64,000 nucleotides of DNA from an uncultured Alphaproteobacteria bacterium (GTDB taxonomy: Bacteria > Pseudomonadota > Alphaproteobacteria > MPNO01 > UBA2964): NCBI GenBank assembly GCA_951812775.1, contig OX638326.1, forward strand, positions 3,887,180-3,951,179. The letters are read 5' to 3'. Under the pieces are notes generated by a model, which saw nothing but the letters and a program-made list of their open reading frames with translations, had not been told where the DNA came from and did not search any database. Made by a program: the position numbers and the translations under genes. Below, one piece after another: positions 54,844 through 64,000 of the stretch. Numbering within the stretch: the stretch's first letter is position 1; every line of letters begins with the position of its first letter.

Positions 54844-56448
54844 CTACTATCGTTTGCCAAGGCAGCGTTGCACAGTTCCTGTACCAAATGCACCTGTATC
54901 TTGCCGGCCGGCGTCCGCGGTATTTGATCAACGATGATGATCTCGCGAACACGTTTATAACGTGCGACCTTTTGCGACACGTGATCTAGCAGCGCTTCAA
55001 TGTCAGGACTTGATGTTGACGGAACAATGGCGGCGACGGGAAGCTCGCCCCAGGTTTCGTCTTCAACGCCGATGACGGCACAATCGGCGAAGTCCGGGTG
55101 ACTATTGAGCGCCTCTTTCAGCTCGGCGGGATAAATATTGAGCCCCCCTGACAGGATCATATGTTTGGATCGACCCACGATGGAATAGATGGAATAGTAG
55201 CCATCATGCTTTTCGGCGAGATCACCCACCCACCCCCAATCACCGTCAGTCGACTCCGTTTTAAAAAAAGCTTTCTGGGCTTCAGGGTCTTCCAGGTAGC
55301 GGGTCATAAGATGCGGACCGCGTGTCGCGATTTCGCCGATTTCACCGAGCTGTGCCGGAACGCCGGGCTCTTTGAAAATTTCTATCTCTAGCCGTCCTCC
55401 TGGCTGATTGTAGCCATCGTATATGTCTGTTCGGTTTTCCTTGTTTTGTGCACCCATATGGCTGGTTTCCGAAGAACCAAAGGCGCGTTCGCAGTTTAGC
55501 CAGGGCATCACGGTTTCGATCCGCTCTATCAGTGAACGCGAAATCGGGGCGCCGCCAAACACGATACGGCGCAAGGAGCGTAATCTGTCGGGCGCAAAGA
55601 TCGGGTTGTCGAGTAAGGTGGCGAGTTGGGCCGGTACCGCGAAGATAACGTTAATCTGATGTCGTTCGGTCAAACTCATAATAAAGTTCGGCATCCCATT
55701 TGGGAATGATGACGCCTGAACAACCCGCGAGGACAGCAGGTTGGAACCATGAGAAAAGCCCCGCGGCATGGGTGAAGGGCACAGAAAACCCGCCGATCTT
55801 ATCTGCAGAAATCTGGAAGTCTTCAACGGCGGCCATCGCCGAGATCGTCCGCGCACGGTGAGAGGCCAGAACGGCTTTTGGCTTACCAGTTGTGCCGCCC
55901 GTAAAAACGATCGTGCCCGCCTCATTCGGGTCGATTTTAATTTCGGGTGGTGTGTCAGGCTGATGGCTAAATCTTTGCCAGAAACTGGAACTTGTATCTG
56001 TTGCGCCGTCAGGAATCTCGACGCGGTGCGGGGGATTAGCGAACTGTTCCTGAACAGCATCAATCAAGCCACCGCAACCGCTATCAGCAACAATCAAAGC
56101 GGGTCGGGTTAGGTTTATCGTGTAGGTCAAATCATCTGCAGTGGCTCTGGTGTGCAGATTGACCGAATAGCGACCGCTGCGCGCTATGCCAAAATGCGTG
56201 ACAGCATATTCCGCGGAGTTTTTGCCCATAATCGCAACCGGGCCGTCGCGGTCCTTCAAATTTTCTCGAATATAATGGGCAAAGCGATTGGCCGCTCTGT
56301 CGGGATCAGCATAGCTAAAGCATCGTTCGCCACAGATAAGTCCGATCTTGTCCGGATAGGTCGTTGCAGCATAAGTCAGGATTTCACCTGTCGTGGAAAT
56401 CTCCTGACCAGAATTGAGGCGCTGGTAATTCGGGTGTGAAAAGCTCAA
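54840..56448 (-). pseudogene. AMP-forming acyl-CoA synthetase, frameshifted
   Basis: The N-terminal part (ATG 56448 to 55651) carries the AMP-binding loop FTGGTTGKPKAVLAS and ends at an early stop. From about 55690 the correct sequence runs in another frame (FIMSLTERHQINVIFAVPAQL), with SSETSHMG, GRSKHMILSGGLNIYP and the catalytic lysine RTPAGKIQ to 54840. The junction lies in a T-rich run (GAACTTTATTATG), where a one-base change suffices. A 9-bp tandem duplication (55179-55187, 55188-55196) also adds YSI before VGRSKHM. The last 4 bases overlap the convergent MFS gene. Confidence 0.88.
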
Positions 56449-56483
56449 ATGCTCACCTGATCTGTCTGTTGTTCAAAATGAAC

Positions 56484-58660
56484 TCAGGCGCTCTTTTCTG
56501 ACTCGTAGCTCGGAATATAGGTTGACGGTTTTTCGCCGCCACGCGCGCGTCGGGCAAGAGCCTCTTCGACAGTTTCTGCTTCGGCGGCATGTTTGAGACC
56601 TTGTTTGCGATCCAGGGGAAACGCGGCCAACAGATCAGGCGTTGGCAGGGTCGAGGCAGGGTAATAGGCCATTTTCTGCTGTTTCGGAATCTTCTTCTTG
56701 GGATTGATGTTGGGGCGGTTCGCGTCTTTTGCAGCGACGGTGTAATTCCTGGCGTCGTATTTGAATGTCTTGTCGCCCATGACTTCCAGATCCAGCCACC
56801 ACTTTTTAGTGTTGATCGGATTGCCATGGCCGAGAACGTCGTCAAGCCAGATGGCGATAAGTGCCAGCACGGGTTTTAACCACATAGCGTGAACACCAAG
56901 CCAACTGCCAAGCTGATGTAACAAAGGGCCGTCGAGAGTTATGTCTTTGGTCAGTGGGCATATGTGGATACAGCGACCGCATGATGATCCCTTGAGGTTG
57001 GTTGCCCGATAGCTGGTGCAGCGCTCCGTGTCCGGCTTCCAGGTTTCGTATCCATTGAACATAACCTTGTCGCCATAGGGGATGGCCTGGCTGGGACACT
57101 CGCGGGCGCATTTCAGACAGCTGCCGCAGAAAGTCTGGAGACCGACATCGATGGGCTTGTCGGTGGTTAGTGGCATATCGGTTGTCAGTACGGTGGTTTT
57201 GAACCGTATACCGAGGAACGGGTTGAGCGCGCTTTCTCCGATGCGGCTTTGTTCGCCCAGCCCGCTATTAAGAACCAGGGGAACATGCAGCACGTGACTA
57301 TCGAGGCTGGAATGGGCGCGGGCAGGATAGCCCATCGCGCGGATCATCGCCGCCATCACACCGACGACTTCTGCGCCACGAAGATAAGAGCGCATGATTG
57401 GGCACCGGATATCCAGTCATTGCCTGATGCGCCGAGGACAGTTTCATGGCCCTGGTCAATCAGAACGGTGAGGGCATATTTGTGATAAGGATCGATGGGC
57501 TGGCCGCGCTTGTCATGCGAATACCAGCAATAGTCCGGTATTTCGCAAATACCGGTAATAGATGATCCCATATAGTGGCTGAGTGCTTTTAGGGCTTTGG
57601 CGTTTTCCTCAGCGTCATTGACGCCGTCGGCGACTTTCTCGGCGGTCTGTCCTTCCTGCAGCGGTTTGACTCCCCACATGGGCCTGACAATACCTTGAGC
57701 GACCGGTTGTTTCTGTGACCAACGATTGGCCTGTCCTTTGGTCTTCTCACTAAGATCGCCAAGCGCTGTTCGCATATAGAAATTGGCGCGGCTTGGAACA
57801 CGTGGCACTTCGTCATCAATGATCAATGTCGTAGGTCGGTCGACACGTTTGAGATCTTCGACGGGATAGGGACCCAGATGCGAGGGTCGACGTTTTCGGC
57901 GCCAACGCTCAAGGCCGGAGACAGCGCCGGTAAGGCCAAGCTGATAGCTTAAGTCGCGTCCATTGCTGGCATCGGCGTGTAATGGCGTATCGCAGTCGAG
58001 GACATAGTTGGTGGTGATAACCGCAACAGCAAATCGGCGTTCCACGAAGGGATTGACGAGTTCTTCGCCTTGACGGACGGCGAGACCGGCGAGGACTGTA
58101 AGCTTGTCGAGATCAACTTCGCTGGCGCCTGTCCAATGGCATTTTGAGATGAATCCTATGCTTGAAATCTGGCCACTGACGCACGCCGCAATTTCGGCGG
58201 TTCGAAGCGTCGCAATCAAGTGCGCATTCCCATCGACCCAACCAGCGGCAATGTTGCTGGAGTCTATCGGTGCGGAATATTCAACCAGAATGACAACAGC
58301 GTGGGATCCAACCCCTTTGTGTCCATCCAGCCATGCGCTATCCAGCATTTCGCAAATACCTATTTGAGAGGCATCGAGGAAATATCCGGCTCCTTTGATG
58401 TCGGCGCTGTGGCGCGACAGTTCGTCTGGAACAGGGGCCTCTTTGGAAAACGGTTCTGGTTCGTGTAACTCTTCATAGGCGGTGAGGTGCTGGTTAATTG
58501 CCTCGACAAGATATTTGCTACCACCGCTTGTCATGGGTTTTGGCGCAATCGCCGGGCGCACTTTTTCAGCGCGGATTATGTTGGAATCCCGGCGCAGCCG
58601 TTCCAACGGATAAGGACCAAAATCAACCGGACGGCTAAGACGTTTTCTCTTACGAAACAT
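56484..58660 (-). pseudogene. Reductive dehalogenase-like protein with duplicated N-terminal domain, frameshifted
   Basis: ATG 58660 begins a frame in which a B12-binding-type N-terminal region occurs twice: RPVDFGPYPLERLRR (about 10-24), QIGICEM and LVNPFVERRF, and again RPSHLGPYPVEDLKR (258-272) and SITGICEIPDYC. The first frame ends at 57356. The same protein continues in another frame from MRSYLRGAEVVGVMA (57395) with two [4Fe-4S] motifs, FCGSCLKCARECPSQAI and CGRCIHICPLTK, and the KKWWLDLE block. One inserted base between the serine codon and the ATG restores a single protein of about 725 residues. Homologues are cytoplasmic-looking, with no Tat signal; none is seen here. Confidence 0.85.
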
Positions 58661-58740
58661 AGTGTGACCTTTTGGCGTTAAATCGCCTATTTAGTTTTCT
58701 AAGCCTCGATGAAATTTGATATCAAATGATACTAAATTCG

Positions 58741-59460
58741 TCAAGGTTTAGTATGGTTCCTGTTGCCCTTGCCGTAATAAAGGCGCGCCAGTGTTTCAGG
58801 TTTAACGCCAAGATACCAAAGGGCATGAATGAACAGCCAGCCCCAGACAATCGCAATCGGGTGCCGCCCATGGAATTTTCGGGAAGATGTGATGAGCGGT
58901 GGCTCCTGAATACAGATCGTTGGGCCGTGGCATTCCAATCGTCGGGTGAACTCAAAATCCTCCATCAACGGAATGGCCTTGATCGGGCCGATTTCGTCAT
59001 ACACTGAACGAGGTACAAAGACACCGGAATCACCGTAATAAAGCCCCTGAGACCGTATCCAACGGTAAAAACCGATTAGCCAGCGGGCAAACCTGGTGTC
59101 GCCGTCAAAGAGCAGACGAAAATTTCCACCGCCTGCATCTGTACGCGCGTTCAACTCACTCTGAATTGCTGCAATTGCGCCGTCTGGCAGATCAGTGTCG
59201 GCATGCACAAAAAACAGAACGTCGCCGGTTGCGATTGCGGCTCCCTGGAATAGCTGGTTGCCGCGGCCCGGTTCACGCTCAATCAAGATTGCGTCGAAAT
59301 TCCGTACCAGTTCGACTGTGCCGTCAGTGCTTCCGCCATCGGCGATGATAATTTCCGTTACGAACCGATTGTTGGAAAGCGCAGAAAGGACATTTTTGAT
59401 CCGCTCAGCCTCGTTGAGGGTCGGCGTAATGACAGAGAGCGATGTGACCGGTGCCGTCAC
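58741..59460 (-). CDS. Family 2 glycosyltransferase (TIGR04283 type), second copy
   Basis: 239 residues: SVITPTLNEAERIKNVL, IIADGGSTDGT, FFVHADTDLPDGA (DxD), GDSGVFVPRSVYD, IPLMEDFEFTRRL and a C-terminal hydrophobic segment. It is paralogous to the gene at 29042-29716 but not closely so. Substrate unknown. It lies between the dehalogenase-like pseudogene and the TerB-like gene, on the same strand as both. Confidence 0.9.
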   Translation of the reverse strand: MTAPVTSLSVITPTLNEAERIKNVLSALSNNRFVTEIIIADGGSTDGTVELVRNFDAILIEREPGRGNQLFQGAAIATGDVLFFVHADTDLPDGAIAAIQSELNARTDAGGGNFRLLFDGDTRFARWLIGFYRWIRSQGLYYGDSGVFVPRSVYDEIGPIKAIPLMEDFEFTRRLECHGPTICIQEPPLITSSRKFHGRHPIAIVWGWLFIHALWYLGVKPETLARLYYGKGNRNHTKP

Positions 59461-59501
59461 GGAACAGTCATAAACCTGTTTCTGCCGGATCTAGACCCAT
59501 A

Positions 59502-59912
59502 TTAGCTATTAGCGCATAGCTGATCAATTGCGTTTTTTTCGCTTTCAGAAAATTCATCGTCTGATTTTCCAATGGCTACACATACTTTGATCAGCAGCCG
59601 GGCGGCATGTTCGTCGTCGGAAATTTTACGGACAAGACGGAGTATTTTTTCTCGTGCGGCACCGGGGTCAGCCGTTAGCGCTTCGGCATGCTCACGGTAG
59701 ATATCAACGGCATCATGGGGATCATAAATATTCAGCTCATTGATCGCTTCTAATGCCTGATCAAGCATTGAAAGCTCAGCAATATTAATTTCGCCATCGA
59801 CTGATGCAACCAAAGCACTCGCTGCCATTGTCGCCTCCAGGAAGGAACGGTTACGGAACTTCTGAAGTTCCTGTGACAGGACAGCGCGCGCCTGTTGAAA
59901 AAATCCGGACAT
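59502..59912 (-). CDS. TerB-like tellurite-resistance-family protein
   Basis: 136 residues, wholly helical in appearance, with the acidic ASVDGEINIAELSML and AIGKSDDEFSESEK blocks typical of TerB/DjlA-N-like metal-binding proteins. No other ter genes nearby. The leader in front of ATG 59912 holds a duplicated 17-bp unit containing its GGGGGAGG ribosome site. Confidence 0.83.
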   Translation of the reverse strand: MSGFFQQARAVLSQELQKFRNRSFLEATMAASALVASVDGEINIAELSMLDQALEAINELNIYDPHDAVDIYREHAEALTADPGAAREKILRLVRKISDDEHAARLLIKVCVAIGKSDDEFSESEKNAIDQLCANS

Positions 59913-59946
59913 AAATTATTGCCTCCCCCAAATTATTGCCTCCCCC
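59913..59946. repeat. 17-bp perfect tandem duplication containing the ribosome site of the TerB-like gene
   Basis: Units at 59913-59929 and 59930-59946 are identical. On the minus strand each holds GGGGGAGGCAATAATTT, so the nearest GGAGG lies about 9 bases from the ATG at 59912 and a spare copy lies just upstream. Confidence 0.95.
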
Positions 59947-59979
59947 AAAGGCAGTTTAGCACAATTTGGAGACTCGTTA

Positions 59980-60429
59980 TTGTCATTCAACACTCACTCC
60001 GAATATGGTCCTGTTCTCATGAATGACGACCCAACCAACAAAAATGTTACTCTGGCGAGCCGTGTCACCCGCCCCTTTTTGCTTGCGTTGGGTTGGGTGG
60101 CAGTAGGGCTTGGCGTTTTTGGCGTTTTTGTTCCTGGCCTGCCGACAACACCGTTTCTGCTGATTGCGTTGTGGGCCTTTTCGAAGACCTCCAAGAGGTT
60201 CCACGATTGGCTCTACAATCATCCCCGTCTTGGTCCTCCGCTGCGCGACTGGCGCCAGCATGGCGTGATACCCGTGTGGGCAAAAATCCTTGCTATCGCG
60301 ACGATGTCGATAAGCCTGCTCTGGATTATATTCGGGATCGCCGAGGACTGGGTGTTGCCGGCAGTTGTTGCTGCGTGTCTCGTGCCCCCGGCAATTTTTA
60401 TTTTAACCCGACCCAGTCAGCCGCGATGA
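59980..60429 (+). CDS. YbaN/DUF454-family membrane protein
   Basis: Up to 149 residues from TTG 59980, which has GGAG 8 bases ahead; ATG 60019 (MNDDPTNKN) is the alternative start. Family pattern LGWVAVGLGVFGVFVPGLPTTPFLL with ALWAFSKTSKRFHDWLYNH, then two further hydrophobic helices. Function unknown; in E. coli the gene is a minor membrane protein. Confidence 0.85.
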   Translation: MSFNTHSEYGPVLMNDDPTNKNVTLASRVTRPFLLALGWVAVGLGVFGVFVPGLPTTPFLLIALWAFSKTSKRFHDWLYNHPRLGPPLRDWRQHGVIPVWAKILAIATMSISLLWIIFGIAEDWVLPAVVAACLVPPAIFILTRPSQPR

Positions 60430-60474
60430 TGTGTCTTTGCACCTTTCGTAACGTTCTGGCATCTTCATAAAATC

Positions 60475-62172
60475 ATGAAATATGACTTTATTATTGCTGG
60501 TGGTGGCTCTGCGGGATGCGTTCTCGCCAGCCGACTATCCGAACATTCAAAAAACAATGTCCTTCTGATTGAGGCTGGCAAAGACTTTAAGCCAGGGGCA
60601 GAACCAGCGGACATCTTGTCATCCTATCCGATGGCGTCGTCGTTCAACCCCGCCTATCACTGGACAAATTTGAAAGTTCGTCAGGCGGAAAGTGGCAGCA
60701 ACCGTCCAGGTGGTACGCCCTTGCGATTTATGGAGCAGGCACGTGTGGTTGGTGGCGGTTCGAGCATTAATGCACAGATGGCCAATCGTGGATCACCGGA
60801 AGATTACAATGAGTGGGCCGATCTTGGTGCTGACGGCTGGAGTTGGGACGAGGTTCTGCCGTTTTTCAGAAAACTGGAATCAGATCAGGATTTTGACGGG
60901 GAGCTACACGGCAAAGACGGGCCGATTACCATTCGCCGCGTAAAGGAAGATCGGTGGTGCGGGTTCTCCCACGCGGCCACGCGCGTCCTGGAGAATGCCG
61001 GTTTCCAAAAGCAGGAGGATCAGAACGGTCCCTATGTCGATGGCTGGTTTCCGACAGCTATTTCCAACCACCCCGACGATCACCGTCAATCGGCTGCGAT
61101 GGGTTATCTCAATCCTGATGTTCGGCAGCGAACCAATTTACATATCCGGTCGGAAACACATGTTGAATCCGTTGTTTTTGAGGGGACAAGAGCGACAGGG
61201 GTTCGTGTTCGACAAAATGGTCAGACCGAAACGATTTCAGCAAATGAAGTGATCCTGTCTTCAGGCGCCCTCCATACACCGGCCACTTTGATGCGGTCTG
61301 GTGTTGGTCGTGCCGCCCATTTGCGGGAACATGGTATTGACGTCGTGACCGATCGGGCTGGAGTAGGGATGAACCTCAATGAACACCCAACCATCGCGGT
61401 GTCGTCTTACCTGCATTCTAAATCGCGGCTCCATGAATTGGGCCGAGGCCATGCTCAGGTCGCCTTTCGCTATAGTTCGGGCATCGAAGGTTGCGGCGCT
61501 CAGGATATGTATGTTTCCGCCAGCGCAAAGTCGGGCTGGCATGCCGTTGGCCAACGGCTTGGTTCATTCCTGTTGTGGTGCAACAAACCCTATTCGCGGG
61601 GAACGGTCGGATTGATGTCAGCCGATCCGCTCGCCGAACCAGACGTTGCGTTCGAATTGTTGTCTGACCGACGGGATATGGAACGGCTTAAGGATGCCAT
61701 TCGTCGGATGGCGGCCCTATTCGCTGACCCGGCCATGGAAAATATCGCTTCTGATCCTTTTCCGTCCAACTATTCAGAACGGGTGCGCCGGATAGGGAGA
61801 GTGACGACAAAGAATAAAATACTGACATCCATATTGGGCTTTCTAATGGATGCGCCAGGCCCTCTCCGCCGGGCCGCTATTCACGGGTTTATCACGCAGG
61901 GAGTGACCCTAAAAGGGTTGTTGGAAGATGAAGTGGCGATGGAAGACTGGATTCGCGATGGCGTAACCGGTTGCTGGCACCCGTCGGGAACCTGCCGAAT
62001 GGGCCGGTCAGATGATCCATTGGCAGTCGCCGATAATCAGGGACGGGTTTATGGTGTTGAAGGGTTGCGTGTCTGTGATGCTTCGATCTTCCCATGTGTT
62101 CCTAGGGCGAATACCAACATTCCAACGATCATGTGTGCTGAGAAAATCGCCGACGCGATAACCAGCAGCTAG
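60475..62172 (+). CDS. GMC-family flavin oxidoreductase (choline/alcohol dehydrogenase-like)
   Basis: 565 residues: FAD-binding IIAGGGSAGCVLASRLSE at the N-terminus, VVGGGSSINAQMANRGSPED, the GMC signature region SSGALHTPATLMRSGVG, and the C-terminal active-site residues in GCWHPSGTCRMG (His) and NTNIPTIMCAEKIAD (Asn). Oxidises a primary alcohol. The substrate cannot be told; the nearby UbiD-type gene, 89 bases downstream on the same strand, suggests aromatic or aryl-alcohol breakdown. Confidence 0.92.
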   Translation: MKYDFIIAGGGSAGCVLASRLSEHSKNNVLLIEAGKDFKPGAEPADILSSYPMASSFNPAYHWTNLKVRQAESGSNRPGGTPLRFMEQARVVGGGSSINAQMANRGSPEDYNEWADLGADGWSWDEVLPFFRKLESDQDFDGELHGKDGPITIRRVKEDRWCGFSHAATRVLENAGFQKQEDQNGPYVDGWFPTAISNHPDDHRQSAAMGYLNPDVRQRTNLHIRSETHVESVVFEGTRATGVRVRQNGQTETISANEVILSSGALHTPATLMRSGVGRAAHLREHGIDVVTDRAGVGMNLNEHPTIAVSSYLHSKSRLHELGRGHAQVAFRYSSGIEGCGAQDMYVSASAKSGWHAVGQRLGSFLLWCNKPYSRGTVGLMSADPLAEPDVAFELLSDRRDMERLKDAIRRMAALFADPAMENIASDPFPSNYSERVRRIGRVTTKNKILTSILGFLMDAPGPLRRAAIHGFITQGVTLKGLLEDEVAMEDWIRDGVTGCWHPSGTCRMGRSDDPLAVADNQGRVYGVEGLRVCDASIFPCVPRANTNIPTIMCAEKIADAITSS

Positions 62173-62261
62173 CGAATTTCGTCCACAGCGATATGGTTGT
62201 CGGGGTGTGGGTCGGGTGGTAGGTTCCCGCCCAATTATTTACCCATACCGGAAACTGAATT

Positions 62262-63860
62262 ATGTCCACCAGCTTTAGGCAGTTTGTAGAGTATCTCCGC
62301 AGTGAAGGCCATATCCGCGAAATCACCAAACCTACAGATATTCGCCATATCGCGGCCCTTGTTGACCAATCTGAAACGGCGCTGATGTTCAGCAACATCA
62401 TCGGGTACGACATACCCGTGGTCTCTGGTTTGACGAATAGCCGCGACCGGCTTGCAATCGCGATGGGATGCGAGTTCGATGAAATCGAAGGGCGTCTTCG
62501 TGCTGGTATAGATCGACCCATTCCTCCCCGCATGGTCAATTCTGGACCCGCTCGCGAAATCCTTTTCGAAGGCGATGATGTCGATCTCTATAATTTGCCG
62601 GTGCCGCTGTTCTCGGTTCGTGATGGTGGTCCGATGATGACGGCTGGAATCACGCTGACAGAGGACCCTGACCTCGGCCTCAATGCCGGTATCTACAGAC
62701 TATTGGTGAAAGATCGAAACACCACCGGAATCGACGTCGTGACACCGAACAATCTTCGCAAATTAGCAGAGAAAGCCTTCGCCAAGGGCGAACCTCTTCC
62801 GATCTCGGTCAATATTGGAACGCATCCTTCTGCCCTGATTACCGGCTGCTTTAAAGCGGCGGCGGGCGTTGATGAAATTGCCATGGCGGGCGGCATGCTC
62901 GGTGAGGCAGTTGAGCTCACACCTTGCAAAACGGTGAGCACGCCGTGCATTGCAGATGCAGAAATCGTCCTCGAAGCGGAGTTGCTACCAACTGGTTGGA
63001 CAAAACCAGAAGGACGGTTCGGTGAATTTACCCGGCTTATGGGCGGTCTTCATTGGAACCCACATGTTCGGATTAAGGCGATCTCAATGCGCAAGAACCC
63101 GATGTATTACGCGCTGCATATGCCGTGGGAGAATATCTGGCCGAGTGGGCCGATCTATGAAGCCGCCGTTCGGCGTGCATTGCACGAAGCTGGTGTTACA
63201 GTCACCGCCGTCAACATTACGCCGGGCGGGTGTTGCCACTGGCATGCCGTGATCGCTGTGAAACCGTTACCCGGTGATGGCAAGAACGCCATTCTCGCGG
63301 CGCTGTCTGTCGCAGACATGAAACATGTTGTCGTCGTGGACGAAGATATTGATGTTTTTGACGGTATGGATGTCGAGTGGGCTATTGCCACCCGGGTGCA
63401 AGCTGACAAAGATGTAACGATCATCTCTGGCGCTCGATCCAAACCTCTTGATCCAAGTCTAACCATTGTCCCCGGCAAGATACCGACAACGGCCAAGATG
63501 GGAATTGACGCGACAATTAGTGATGACCTGCCCCGTGAAAGGTTTGAACGGATCAGCTATGCCTATGCAGATGAAGTCAATTTGGACGATATGCTGGGCG
63601 ATGGTCCGGCAAAGGAAGCACCTTTAGAAATATCTGACGAAGAGGTCGAGGCCCTGGCTGGCAAAATTCGTGAGGCAATCTCTGAGCAACCGCTTTACTT
63701 TGCCGAACTGGCTGAACGTTTTTCGAGCGATGGTTTCCAGACCGTCGCGCGTGCTCTTGGAACAATCCACGAGGCTGAAGAACTTTGGCAGGATAAAGTC
63801 GGTAAATTCTGTCTCGTCGGGTCAGAGTTCGCCGCCCAACCTCCTAAAGGGCGCGGCTAG
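62262..63860 (+). CDS. UbiD-family decarboxylase
   Basis: 532 residues, prenylated-FMN-dependent aromatic or alpha,beta-unsaturated acid (de)carboxylase family. Blocks: LALNAGIYR-type strand, SVNIGTHPSALITG, PEGRFGEFTRLMGG (prFMN region with conserved Glu) and the C-terminal IPTTAKMGIDAT. UbiX, which makes the cofactor, is not in the window. Genomic UbiD paralogues outside ubiquinone loci often act in catabolism. Ends 2 bases from the stop of the convergent histidine kinase. Confidence 0.9.
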   Translation: MSTSFRQFVEYLRSEGHIREITKPTDIRHIAALVDQSETALMFSNIIGYDIPVVSGLTNSRDRLAIAMGCEFDEIEGRLRAGIDRPIPPRMVNSGPAREILFEGDDVDLYNLPVPLFSVRDGGPMMTAGITLTEDPDLGLNAGIYRLLVKDRNTTGIDVVTPNNLRKLAEKAFAKGEPLPISVNIGTHPSALITGCFKAAAGVDEIAMAGGMLGEAVELTPCKTVSTPCIADAEIVLEAELLPTGWTKPEGRFGEFTRLMGGLHWNPHVRIKAISMRKNPMYYALHMPWENIWPSGPIYEAAVRRALHEAGVTVTAVNITPGGCCHWHAVIAVKPLPGDGKNAILAALSVADMKHVVVVDEDIDVFDGMDVEWAIATRVQADKDVTIISGARSKPLDPSLTIVPGKIPTTAKMGIDATISDDLPRERFERISYAYADEVNLDDMLGDGPAKEAPLEISDEEVEALAGKIREAISEQPLYFAELAERFSSDGFQTVARALGTIHEAEELWQDKVGKFCLVGSEFAAQPPKGRG

Positions 63861-63862
63861 CT

Positions 63863-64000
63863 CTAGTTAAGGAGGCGCGAGGCTGGCAGGGTTACAGTAA
63901 CGGTCGTCCCTTTATTCGGGCCCTCGGTCTCGCTTCGAAGGGAAATTGAACCACCGTGAAGTTCCGTTAGGGCTTTGGTCAATGAAAGTCCAAGGCCTGT
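63863..64000 (-). CDS. Histidine kinase, C-terminal end only
   Basis: Read from the minus strand, the last 45 codons before TAG 63863 are [17 protein letters not shown], then [22 protein letters not shown] and RLLN (each given in part). This is the G2 box and terminal strand of an HATPase_c domain. The rest lies beyond the window. It reads toward the UbiD gene. Confidence 0.85.
   Translation of the reverse strand, partial: TGLGLSLTKALTELHGGSISLRSETEGPNKGTTVTVTLPASRLLN

Overview
The window looks like a chromosomal stretch of an alphaproteobacterium. The signs are a CcrM-type (GANTC) DNA methyltransferase, an F0 ATP synthase operon with a b/b-prime pair (atpI-B-E-F'-F) separate from F1, an aminoglycoside-phosphotransferase-fold homoserine kinase next to rnhA, a two-motif CDGSH protein, a ScsB-type disulfide reductase next to yqgE, and a PodJ-like polar protein. 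A marine or otherwise free-living heterotroph is plausible from the catabolic genes; the genus cannot be told from this sequence. Layout: 1-5.3 kb holds a partial M32 carboxypeptidase, thrC, and an M16 peptidase gene split by an IS5-family element so that peptidase and transposase read as one frame. 5.3-8.8 kb is a redox block (yqgE, ScsB/DsbD-like reductase, peroxiredoxin) with a duplicated leader segment. 8.9-10.8 kb is decayed (an alcohol dehydrogenase stub and a broken adenylate cyclase-TPR gene). 10.8-13.7 kb is ispH-thrB-rnhA-methyltransferase. 13.9-15.8 kb has a CDGSH protein and small exported proteins, one frameshifted. 15.9-18.3 kb is the F0 operon with a readable promoter. 18.4-23.3 kb is smc, a DsbA-like thioredoxin and a DciA-like protein. 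23.4-28.9 kb is mutY, ccrM (with a dense GANTC cluster at its 5' end), rnhB, a cation/proton antiporter and a radical SAM protein. 29-35.7 kb has two small glycosyltransferases, moaB, a lytic transglycosylase, a bactofilin with no usual start codon, ychJ, an M23-like peptidase and a uracil-DNA glycosylase. 35.7-40.2 kb is ETF-QO, a TPR lipoprotein and ispE. 40.2-43.2 kb holds three consecutive genes sharing one N-terminal module (W-S-[VL]-[KR]-G-V...), the largest with a compact PodJ layout. A tRNA-Gln, a TusA-like protein and a broken betaine-type ABC transporter follow. 46.1-54.8 kb carries three related MFS transporters (the first wrecked, the other two intact and translationally coupled), pyrB, a hydrolase, an orphan tricarboxylate-type binding protein, RidA, a VOC protein and a hydroxyisobutyrate dehydrogenase-like enzyme. 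54.8-58.7 kb holds a frameshifted acyl-CoA ligase and a frameshifted reductive dehalogenase-like gene with an internal domain duplication. 58.7 kb to the end has a glycosyltransferase, a TerB-like protein, a YbaN-like protein, a GMC oxidoreductase, a UbiD-type decarboxylase and the end of a histidine kinase. Two themes run across the window. First, gene decay: eight loci are broken by frameshift, nonsense mutation, insertion or truncation, mostly in accessory functions. Second, short perfect or near-perfect tandem duplications (8 to about 72 bp) recur in leaders and coding sequence; one of them directly frameshifts a gene. The most interesting regulatory signal is the GANTC cluster in front of ccrM. 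The most interesting possible system is the trio of proteins sharing the PodJ-type N-terminal module.
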